The notes under the pieces: model-generated
What the model saw: only the letters and a program-made list of their open reading frames with translations
Told to the model about the DNA's origin: nothing
Database searches by the model: none
Shown here: one piece after another, positions 53,025 through 61,700 of the stretch
How the letters are laid out: the number at the start of each line of letters is the position of its first letter
Position numbering within the stretch: the stretch's first letter is position 1
Program-made: the position numbers and the translations under genes
Assembly: GCA_028285445.1 (NCBI GenBank)
Contig: JANQPQ010000003.1
Span: forward strand, 97,377-161,376
Origin: Cyclobacteriaceae bacterium
GTDB lineage: Bacteria > Bacteroidota > Bacteroidia > Cytophagales > Cyclobacteriaceae
Length of the DNA stretch: 64,000 nt
Direction: 5' to 3'

Positions 53025-53249
53025 CTAGTCTTCCGGCCGTCTTTGCATTACTGCAGGGAGGTCGCCACTAAATACAGGGGTATCAGTTTTGTTGCCATCT
53101 TTCTTACTGCCAATATCGCCACAACGTTGAATAATTCCAGCGTTGCCAGGAGTAACCACCTGGGTGGGTGGCGAAACACTGGTACCTCCCCTTGGCTGAA
53201 TTTTGGTAGAGCGATCTGGGGATTTTTCCCGGGACGAATAAGACTTCAT
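53025..53249 (-). CDS. Small minus-strand ORF with 'QR' motifs near the eCIS operon
   Basis: This 74-aa reading frame is polar and Pro-, Arg- and Lys-rich, with GIIQRCGDIG and PAVMQRRPED. The IIQR/VMQR motifs recall the repeated QR segments of eCIS-associated DUF4157 proteins and of the cargo candidate at 32290-32832. It fills the otherwise empty gap between the ATPase and the GH18 gene, on the opposite strand. It lacks any fold signature, so it could be spurious. Confidence 0.4.
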   Translation of the reverse strand: MKSYSSREKSPDRSTKIQPRGGTSVSPPTQVVTPGNAGIIQRCGDIGSKKDGNKTDTPVFSGDLPAVMQRRPED

Positions 53250-53324
53250 AATCCTCTAAATGTTGCGGTAAATGTATCTGAAGTTAGGACTTAATTATCA
53301 ATATCACTACCTGAAAGATTACTG

Positions 53325-55193
53325 ATGCATAGAAAACTGCTTATAGTGATGTGTATCTATGCCCTTGCCGGTATAATCTTAGGCATGCCCGCCGCGGAGG
53401 CTGAAACTAAGGCTTCTGCCGAGGTATCAATTGCCCTTGATGGAGGCTCTTTGCCAATACAAGATTCCACAGCTGTAAAGGAGAAGACCAATATTTTTAA
53501 GAAAATCGCTAAAGCCATTGGCAGCATTTTCAAAGGAAAGAAGAAGAAAAAACCAAAGCAGGAAATTCAGGAAGAGAAAAAATTTAAACATGAGATTGAA
53601 AGCTATGCACATCGATTCAGCAATACGGTAGATAGTATCAGCTTAGCTAAAATAGCCGCAACCGGGCCCCTGTTTCCTGATAATACCAAAAGGCGGGATA
53701 CACTATACAGAGTGTTTGGCTGGCACCCGCATTGGCTAGGAGATTCCTACAAAGAGTACGATTTCAAAGTGCTTTCAACCATAGCATACTTCTCCTATGA
53801 AGTGGACCCAGAAACTGGCACCTCAAAACAAATAGATGTAAACGGATGGCTAACCACTCCTCTAATTGATTCAGCCCACAGACATGGTTGCGATGTGCTA
53901 CTCACAGTAACCAATTTTGGCACCGAAGAGAACAAGAGGTTTTTCTCCAACCCCAATGCCCAGGCTACCCTAATTAAAAATATCTCGGAACTCCTCAATT
54001 ACAGGTCGGCACAAGGAGTGAATATCGATTTTGAGCAGGTACCTGGCGAAGCCAGAGACAACCTTTCCACTTTCCTGGCCACTTTAAGGTCTGTTCTGGC
54101 TGATACCCTAAGCATCTCTATGACCCTGCCGGCCATAGATACTCAAGAAGCATATGACGTGGCCACCCTTGAACCATTTATAGACTATTTCATTGTAATG
54201 GGGTATGGATTCTATGGTAAGGGTAGTGGCACCGCGGGGCCAACCTCACCACTTGGCAGCGGTGAGCTTTGGTGGGACAGAAACCTCACCACCACAATGG
54301 ATACCTACCAAAAGCTTGTTCCGAAACCAAAGCTGCTGCTAGGCCTACCCTACTTTGCAACTCTATGGGAGGCTGATAATATCAACGTTCCCTCTAAAGC
54401 CAATTTCATTGGTTACCGCAGCTATGGATATATCATGAAGCAAGTACCAGGTATCCCATTCCTGGAGCCAGCCAGCCAATCGGTCTTTCGCTCCTACCCT
54501 GTGGACGGCCAGTCAAAGATCCGGCAGTTATGGTTTGAGAACGATGTTACCCTCGGTATGAAATACGACTGGGTAAAGAGCAATGGCTTTGGCGGTGTGG
54601 GTATCTGGGCCCTGGGCTTTGACAGTGGCCGAAAGGAACTTTGGGATTTGCTTCGTAACAAGTTTACCATTCCTGCCGATACAACGTACAAGCCGCAGTC
54701 AGAGGTATACCTCCTAGATAGCGCTCTCACTAAAAAGCTTGATTCTCTTGCCGTGTTATTGCTTCAAGTAAGTGTTGGAAAAACCGATACGCTTTTGATG
54801 CAAGACTCAGTAGCCCACGACGATATCAAGCTTAAGCTAGACTCAATCCAAACTCTGTTGCTGGATACAACCAATGTCGAACAGCAGTCGGAAATTACCT
54901 TGTTCCTGAAGGACGTCAAAACCAAAGTTGAAGCCAATAAAGACCTGCTAATTACGGTTGCCGTTTTGCTGGCACTATTTGTTGGTTTAGGGATCATCTC
55001 CTCTCCTGCAAGGGCGCCGGTAAGATTATTTATTACAGAACACAAGCAGGCTTTCCTAATAGCTGCCGTAGCCGTGGCTTCGCTACTAATCTATTTACGA
55101 TGGGGAGTAGTTGGTGTCTTGTTCGCCATTATAATCGTGACATTGCTGAAAATGTTTCAGCTCATATTTTTTCACGACCGGAGACTTCCCTAA
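53325..55193 (+). CDS. Membrane-anchored GH18-like glycosidase
   Basis: This 622-aa protein has a signal peptide (about 1-25), a Lys-rich linker (about 55-90), a GH18 TIM-barrel (about 125-450) and two or three C-terminal membrane helices (about 545-610). The barrel shows VFGWHPHWL at the start, GVNIDFEQV (Glu about 237, catalytic acid) and IDYFIVMGYGFYG. GH18 enzymes cleave chitin or peptidoglycan-related sugars; the YaaH-type spore enzymes are relatives. Its location after the eCIS ATPase suggests a role in cell-wall remodelling or particle release, but that is inference. The family assignment is confident. Confidence 0.85.
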   Translation: MHRKLLIVMCIYALAGIILGMPAAEAETKASAEVSIALDGGSLPIQDSTAVKEKTNIFKKIAKAIGSIFKGKKKKKPKQEIQEEKKFKHEIESYAHRFSNTVDSISLAKIAATGPLFPDNTKRRDTLYRVFGWHPHWLGDSYKEYDFKVLSTIAYFSYEVDPETGTSKQIDVNGWLTTPLIDSAHRHGCDVLLTVTNFGTEENKRFFSNPNAQATLIKNISELLNYRSAQGVNIDFEQVPGEARDNLSTFLATLRSVLADTLSISMTLPAIDTQEAYDVATLEPFIDYFIVMGYGFYGKGSGTAGPTSPLGSGELWWDRNLTTTMDTYQKLVPKPKLLLGLPYFATLWEADNINVPSKANFIGYRSYGYIMKQVPGIPFLEPASQSVFRSYPVDGQSKIRQLWFENDVTLGMKYDWVKSNGFGGVGIWALGFDSGRKELWDLLRNKFTIPADTTYKPQSEVYLLDSALTKKLDSLAVLLLQVSVGKTDTLLMQDSVAHDDIKLKLDSIQTLLLDTTNVEQQSEITLFLKDVKTKVEANKDLLITVAVLLALFVGLGIISSPARAPVRLFITEHKQAFLIAAVAVASLLIYLRWGVVGVLFAIIIVTLLKMFQLIFFHDRRLP

Positions 55194-55223
55194 TCCAATT
55201 CAACACCAAACTTCAAACCTACC

Positions 55224-56411
55224 ATGTCAAACCACGAATCCGCCAGTACCCTGTTTAATTTTTACGCACTGCTAATCGTCTATTCCTCGCTGGCGGTAAC
55301 CGGTATTGACTCTGAACAATTCCTGTTACCCGGTCAGAAGCTCCATTTACCAGTAATTTCGTTGGAAGTTGGAATTCAAAGATTCCTGATTTTATCTTCT
55401 GTGGCGCTATTGTTTTCTTATCTATTTTGGAACATTCACTTGATCCGAATACAACGTTCTGAAATCGATTCTGAACTACAGCCCTGGATTCTGTCTTTCT
55501 ATTTAAACACAGACAAGGGTTTTCTCGGTAGCTTGGAAAAAGGGGTGGCCATCGCAATCAGGTGGTGGTCTGCACCAATTGCTATAACACTGCTAACCGT
55601 AGAATTGATAAAGTTCCATGATGCTGTTCTCTCCTATTTTATGGTAGCATTTTCCCTGGTGACCGTTGTGGCCTCAATAATGATGTGGAGGTTTAGTGAT
55701 TCGATTGCTAATGACCAGCAGGAAAGCAAATTAAGAATAAGCAGTTCCAGGATATTGCTGAGTGTTTCCAGTGCAGGGGTAATTCTCTATAACCTTTTTT
55801 TCTACATACCGGCGTCTCATCAGGGTGTTGCCATGAACTTTTTGGGAATAACCAGCATATCCAATGTAATAAACGTTAACAGTAAGGTCATCTCCAACCC
55901 AGGGGCCAATTGCAATCACCGCAACTACCTGGTGTTAGATGATCGGCAGTTGCAAGGAGCCTCCTTTAGAAGAGCGGTACTGGAGAATGTGTCGTTGGTT
56001 GAAGTGGATTTCACTGGCAGCAACTTCGCTTATGCATCAATCAAATGTTCTGACTTACGCAAATCCGTTCTAAATAATGTAGAACTTATTAATACCGACT
56101 TCTTTAAATCAGACCTAAGGGGAGTAAAATTCAGACCTAAGAACATGAGTGCAATTTTCTGTCATTTTGATAGTGCGGACCTGGAAAATACCGACTTCCA
56201 AGGTGTTGATTTGCAGGAGGTAAGTTTTAAGGGGGCCAGAATTTCGAAAGCCGATTTTAGAGGTGCCAGGAATCTAACTGCCGAACAGTTAAAAGAAGCT
56301 CAATTCATTTTTAAATTAAATGCAGACTCCTGCATATTAAATGAACTTGACTCCAATCGACTTGCCTCACCAGATCCTAACGACCGCAACAGGGTCTTTC
56401 CATTTAATTAG
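55224..56411 (+). CDS. Pentapeptide-repeat membrane protein
   Basis: This 395-aa protein has an N-terminal membrane half (helices about 8-24, 50-68, 110-132, 135-155 and 170-190) and a C-terminal pentapeptide-repeat right-handed helix (about 230-355; A/C-D/N-L/F-x-x pattern, such as LQGASFRRAVLENVSLVEVD, DLRKSVLNNVELINTDFF, FKGARISKADFRGARN). Such proteins bind partners by the beta-helix. It is 30 bp after the GH18 gene, so probably co-transcribed. It overlaps the convergent MFS gene by 8 nt. Relation to the eCIS is positional only. Confidence 0.85.
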   Translation: MSNHESASTLFNFYALLIVYSSLAVTGIDSEQFLLPGQKLHLPVISLEVGIQRFLILSSVALLFSYLFWNIHLIRIQRSEIDSELQPWILSFYLNTDKGFLGSLEKGVAIAIRWWSAPIAITLLTVELIKFHDAVLSYFMVAFSLVTVVASIMMWRFSDSIANDQQESKLRISSSRILLSVSSAGVILYNLFFYIPASHQGVAMNFLGITSISNVINVNSKVISNPGANCNHRNYLVLDDRQLQGASFRRAVLENVSLVEVDFTGSNFAYASIKCSDLRKSVLNNVELINTDFFKSDLRGVKFRPKNMSAIFCHFDSADLENTDFQGVDLQEVSFKGARISKADFRGARNLTAEQLKEAQFIFKLNADSCILNELDSNRLASPDPNDRNRVFPFN

Positions 56412-57723
56412 TTTCCTGCCGTTCCCCATTAGAGGTTGGGGTGTCTTGCTCATTCTCACCGGCATCTTCTGGACTATCAAGCACCAGGAAATCTCTCAGG
56501 TCTTTGTTGAAAGCGAGTAAAACACAAAGCACGAAAGTAATTCCTCCACTAATAATGAATATCAAGGGAATATCCTGATCAAGCCAATCAGCAATAACTC
56601 CACTAAGTCCCATTGAAATTGGTATCAAGCCGCCGGTAATAGTAGTAAGCAAACCGAAAATTCTCCCCCGAAATTCTGATTCTATTTTGGTTTGGAAAGT
56701 GGTTAGCACTATTACATTAAAAAAGCCATTAGTAGCACCAATAAGGACAAGCACTACCAAAGCCAGCCACGCGCCGTCAACAAAACCCAATACAATCATG
56801 AATAGCGACATTACTACCAGGGACGTAACTGCCATAATTGGTCTGGTGGTTCCTTCTGCTTTGATACCCCCGGCCAAACCATAGCCGACAAGGCTACCAA
56901 ATCCAAATCCCGCGAGCAAGTAACCAAACCAGCTGGCATCAAGCCCCAGGAAGTCCTCCACAAAGAATGGTAGCAAAACGAAAAATGGCATTGAAAAAAA
57001 GTTGATTACTGCAGCAAGGGAAAATAACGCCTTGATTCCGGGATTTTTCCAGGCCAGGGAGAATCCCTTCCCGGTATCCAACTTGAATTGATTAAGCCTC
57101 TCCTTCCAGGATGAAGACTTTTCAGACAACTTCTGAGGAATGGTAATAAATGACTCGCTAATTCCGGAAAAGAAATAGGAAAGGCCATCAATGAGAAACA
57201 GCAATGGCGCTCCCAGCAAAACGTACGCAAGCCCACCAATTCCTTGTCCGAGCAACAATGAAAGTTGTACCGAGGTCTGATTAAGGGCGTTGGCAGCGTC
57301 TACCTTTTCCTTCGGCACCAAATCTGGAATGCTAGCTTGGATGGCCGGCGTAAAGAAAGTATGTATGACCCCTCCCGCAATGGCCACGAAAAACAATATA
57401 GAAATCAAAAAGTCTGCCTCTGGCTGGTAAAACATGAAGTAGGCCAATGCTAGCACCAGTACACCATGAAGCAAGTCGCTAAATACGATAATTCTCTTTC
57501 GTGAATAGCTATCTGCAAGTGTACCTGCGAAAGGTGACAATAGCACCGCTGGTAAAGCCGAAACCATCATGATAACGCCAATGAGGCTGGCTGAACCAGT
57601 CTGCGATTTCAGCCAGAAAAGCATAGCCACCGAAAACGCTTGCGAGCCAATTTGACTTACCAATTGCCCTTGCCAGAGCAGAAAAAAGTTCTTGTTAAAT
57701 AGTTTCTTTGCCACTAATTTCAA
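56404..57723 (-). CDS. MFS transporter, probable exporter
   Basis: The protein is about 439 aa with twelve hydrophobic helices. The best start is TTG 57723 (LKLVAKKLFNKNFFLLWQGQ) or GTG 57714; an in-frame ATG at 57807 would lie inside the divergent TetR gene and is rejected. The MFS loop motif between helices 2 and 3 appears as GTLADSYSRKRIIVFSDLL. The family (MFS_3-like) includes drug and enterobactin exporters. The divergent TetR gene and the dyad between them suggest ligand-induced control. The C-terminal ~30 residues are hydrophilic and acidic. Confidence 0.9.
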   Translation of the reverse strand: MKLVAKKLFNKNFFLLWQGQLVSQIGSQAFSVAMLFWLKSQTGSASLIGVIMMVSALPAVLLSPFAGTLADSYSRKRIIVFSDLLHGVLVLALAYFMFYQPEADFLISILFFVAIAGGVIHTFFTPAIQASIPDLVPKEKVDAANALNQTSVQLSLLLGQGIGGLAYVLLGAPLLFLIDGLSYFFSGISESFITIPQKLSEKSSSWKERLNQFKLDTGKGFSLAWKNPGIKALFSLAAVINFFSMPFFVLLPFFVEDFLGLDASWFGYLLAGFGFGSLVGYGLAGGIKAEGTTRPIMAVTSLVVMSLFMIVLGFVDGAWLALVVLVLIGATNGFFNVIVLTTFQTKIESEFRGRIFGLLTTITGGLIPISMGLSGVIADWLDQDIPLIFIISGGITFVLCVLLAFNKDLRDFLVLDSPEDAGENEQDTPTSNGERQETN

Positions 57724-57747
57724 GATAGTTAAATACTTAAAAAGAAC

Positions 57748-57759
57748 AAACGTTCGTTT
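57748..57759. promoter_or_regulatory. Dyad AAACG-TT-CGTTT between MFS and TetR genes
   Basis: The half-sites AAACG and CGTTT flank a TT centre. It lies 25 bp from the MFS start and 5 bp from the TetR ATG, the usual place for a shared TetR-family operator. Confidence 0.55.
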
Positions 57760-57764
57760 TAAAT

Positions 57765-58373
57765 ATGTGTCCAAAAGTAACAAACTCCCACAAAGAGGAT
57801 CGCTCAAAGCAAATTCTTATGGCGGCATATTTCTGTTTCGACAACAAAGGCTACCAGCAAACCACCATGCGAGACATCTGTAAAGCTGCGAACCTTAGCA
57901 CCGGTGCTGTTTACTCTTACTTCTCTTCAAAGCAAGCAATTGTTCGTGGGCTTGCAACTTTTGGAGAAACAAAAAACCAAGAGATCTTTGAGCAAACCGC
58001 CAAAGATGCTAATCCGCTTGATAAGCTAAAGAGCATTATCGCCTCATATTTCGATATTATTAACAAAACCGAAGCAACTAAGGGATTAAGGGTAGATATG
58101 AACCTCCAGACGGCTGGTTTATACGATGATGAAATTTACGCAGTTGCTCAGAAGGCTATCAATAGCCGGATAAAGTCTATCCGACTACTGTTACAGCAGG
58201 CTAAAAATCAGGGATTGGTTAGGGACGATTTAAGCCCCACCCAAAGCGCACAAGTCATTTTGAGCATCCTTAGTGGCGCAATCTTACAAAAGCTATACAA
58301 CCCAAAAATGAATGTAAGAGGATATAAGAAAGAGGTAGGAAGATGGTTAGACCAATTGAAAGTACAAGGCTGA
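57765..58373 (+). CDS. TetR/AcrR-family transcriptional regulator
   Basis: This 202-aa protein has a TetR DNA-binding domain (about 12-60): QILMAAYFCFDNKGYQQTTM, RDICKAANLSTGAVYSYF, then SSKQAIVRGL. The C-terminal helical ligand domain is family-specific. It is divergent from the MFS exporter gene and probably represses it and itself through the dyad at 57748-57759. The inducer is unknown. Confidence 0.95.
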   Translation: MCPKVTNSHKEDRSKQILMAAYFCFDNKGYQQTTMRDICKAANLSTGAVYSYFSSKQAIVRGLATFGETKNQEIFEQTAKDANPLDKLKSIIASYFDIINKTEATKGLRVDMNLQTAGLYDDEIYAVAQKAINSRIKSIRLLLQQAKNQGLVRDDLSPTQSAQVILSILSGAILQKLYNPKMNVRGYKKEVGRWLDQLKVQG

Positions 58374-58712
58374 AACTAACTATGATACTTTATGCGGCAA
58401 CTATATATAGTACAAGAAAGTATCGTGGTTAATGCTATTATTGGCTCTTTTTGGGTATTCAGACAGCCCACTAATAAATTAATCCTTAGAATAGTACCAG
58501 CACCAACGATTGACTTCGTGCCATAGTTTTCTTATATTGTTTGTAACACGAGTAGCGAGAACTTGCTACTCAGCCACTGCACGCTGCTAGCTTACACTCA
58601 ACCTAAATCAACCCAATTACCTTCGAGTCAACCACCATTTCAGCTGCATCACATCTATTGGGGCTCCCCCTGGGAGTAACTCTTGTTTGAGTTCAATTAT
58701 CAATTCAGAACC
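58374..58712. other. Intergenic region upstream of the giant TIG/FG-GAP gene
   Basis: No ORF is seen. An inverted repeat (GATACTTT at 58384-58391, AAAGTATC at 58417-58424) encloses a CTATATATAG palindrome, possibly a weak 3' structure of the TetR gene. The rest presumably holds the promoter of the 58713 gene; no clear -7 box was found. Confidence 0.5.
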
Positions 58713-61700
58713 ATGAAGAATTATCTAAACCCTCACCCCTTTGCTGTATCACTATTGGTTTTTCTTATATCAGGCTTGGCCATTGCGCAGCCAACAATCA
58801 GTTCTTTCTCTCCGGAGTCCGGGCCGGCAGAGACGGTAGTTACTATTTCCGGTACAAATTTCGACACAACACCGGCCAACAACATTGTTTATTTCGGAGC
58901 GTCTAAGGCTTTGGTAAGTTCCGCAACAGCAACCGACCTAACGGTAAAGGTTCCAAACGGCGCCACCTTCCATCCTATTTCTGTAGTTGTTGGGGGCCTG
59001 GTAGCCTATTCCGCAAAGCCCTTTAGACTCACCTTTGGAAATAAACCCATTGACTCTAACACCATAGACGCTGGCACTGACTTTAGTACAGGAGCCGGCT
59101 CAGACCCTTATTGGGTGGCCATGGGCGATTTTGATCTCGATGGTAAAAATGACGTGGTTACGGCTAATGAAGATAACGACATGATGTCGGTTTTTCGAAA
59201 TACCTCCGACGGCGTTGCTGACATCAGCTTTGCCACCAAAGAAGATTTCGCAGTGGGTTTCAATCCACTTCATGTAACCACTGGCGATTTAGACGGAGAT
59301 GGCAAGCTTGACATTATTGTTACCAATAACGGCAGTAACACGATTTCTACTTTTCGCAACACCAGCACCGGTCCTGGTGATATTAGCTTTGTTAAGGAAG
59401 ACTTCAGTGTAGGCCCTGGAACAGTCCCGGGAACAGGAACATCCCCATTAGCTACGGCATTAAGGGATTTAGATGGCGATGGCAAACTAGACATGGTTGT
59501 CGCCAATTTCAATAGTTTCCTCACTGTTTATAGAAACAACTCCATTGTCGGTGATATCAATTTTACTTCAAGGCAGGACGTCTTTGTTGCAGCCAGTACA
59601 ACGCTTCGCTCTGCGGTGATAGTTGATTTTGATGATGACGGCAAACCCGATGTCGCCGCTGTGGCAAGTAATAGTTTTCAAGTTGCTATTCTTCCCAATA
59701 CCAGCACGGGGGCCGGTACAATCACTTTCGGTACCGTAAGCATGCAAACTGTTGGCAACCTTCCTCAATCGGTTGTAGCAGCTGATCTCGATGAAAGCGG
59801 CAAACCCGATCTGCTCACTGCCAACTTCGACACTATTGATATATCTGTACTTACCAATAACACATCGCCACCAGGATCAATCAGCTTTATGGCCAAAATA
59901 GACTTTCCGGTGGGCGGGCAGCCCAGAACGGCATCTTTTGGAGACATCAATGGCGATGGTAAAATGGATATTGTAGTCGCTCGCGAACTAAGGCTTTTTG
60001 AAAACACTACTACTACTCCCTTCAACATCACTTTTGACCCTGGAATAGCCATTCCGGTTGGTCAAGTAATACAATCCGTTGCCATTGGTGACTTGGATGG
60101 GGACTCGCAACCTGAGATCGTTGGCGTACTTAGAATCGACAATGAAATACGCGTCTATCGCAATACTGCTCTGCCCTTTTTCCAGGCAACGAACATTTCA
60201 CCTTCTGCTAACGAGATTGATGTAGATCGAGGCTCCAACATAGTAATTGATTTCAGTGAGCCAGTTGATGGGTCAAACATCGACAATGGCACTCCGACAG
60301 ACTTCAGTGATGATAAGATCCTAATTCATGGTGAACAAAGTGGATTCATAAACGGGACCTTTACTGGAGACGGCACCACCAGCCTTACCTTCGACCCAAA
60401 TAATGACTTCAAGCCGGGAGAGGTGATAACCGTCACCGGAAGAAGTAGCCTGAAGTCTAGCTTAGGAGAAAACCTGACCAACCCTGGCACCTTCCGGTTT
60501 GTGGCCGCAGTTGACCCGGCCCCTGAATCTCCATTGGTCTTGTCATCCAGGCAAATATCTTCAAATGCAGACGGGGCCTATTGGGTAATCACCGCCGATC
60601 TCGATGGAGACGGGGACCAAGATGCTGTGTCAGCATCATCGGGAGACGACAAAATTGCCTGGTATGAAAATCTTAATAGCCAGGGTAATTTTGGTTCTGA
60701 ACAAGTTCTGACCACTACAATGGACTTTGCTCGTTCGGTGGTAGCAGCAGATATTGATAGTGATGGCGATCTGGACCTGGTGGCAGGTTCAGAATCGGAT
60801 ATGAAGCTGGTGTGGTTTGAAAACACTGACGGGCAAGGAACTTTTAGTGGGGAACTATCAATCTCCACTGCTGCCGCTGGAATTCGCTCTGTTCATTCCG
60901 CAGATATTGATGGAGACGGAGACATGGACGTGCTATCTTCATCAACACAAGACGACGAAGTAGCCTGGTATGAGAACACTGACGGGCAAGGAACTTTTGG
61001 AGGCCAACAAATAATCTCAACAGCCGCCGAGTTTCCCCAGAATGTTAGGGCCGCCGATATTGACGACGATGGGGACCTGGATGTTCTATCAGCTTCAATT
61101 GACGACGATGAAATATCCTGGTTTGAAAACCTTGATGGTTTGGGCAATTTCAGCTCTCAAAAAGTTATCTCGTCTACAACGGATGGCGCTACATCAGTAT
61201 ATCCTGCAGATATCGATGGAGATGGAGATCTGGACCTACTTACCACAGCATTTTTTGACCACACCGTGGCCTGGCATGAAAATACGGATGGGCAGGGGTC
61301 CTTCGGTACCCGTCAACCGATAGACGATATGGCCACCGGCGCAAGGGTCGTTCAGGCTGTAGATGTAGACGGAGATGGGGATCTTGATGCCTTAGTGGCC
61401 ATTGAAACAGACAATACCATTGCCTGGTACGAAAACACCGATGGCATGGGCACCTTCAGTGCGAAGAAAACTATTAGCGACAATGTAATGCAAGCCATTT
61501 CAGTTTTTGCCAGTGATGTTGATGGCGATGGCGACCTGGATTTCCTCTCAGCCGGTTTTGCGGATGATAAGATTCTCTGGTATGAAAATGAAGATTTGGA
61601 ACCGACCATTACCTATGAATTGGCCTCGGAAGTGGTATCAAAAGTATTTCACAAAAACAGCCTGGATGTTTCCGGTGAAGATGCTACTCCCAAAGGCTTG

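Noticed and set aside
56404..57807. MFS start at ATG 57807
   Set aside because: It would place the start inside the TetR coding region and add an unnatural leader; the transporter begins near 57723 with a TTG or GTG.
58384..58424. Terminator after the TetR gene
   Set aside because: The inverted repeat has a 25-nt loop and no T-run; too weak for a call.
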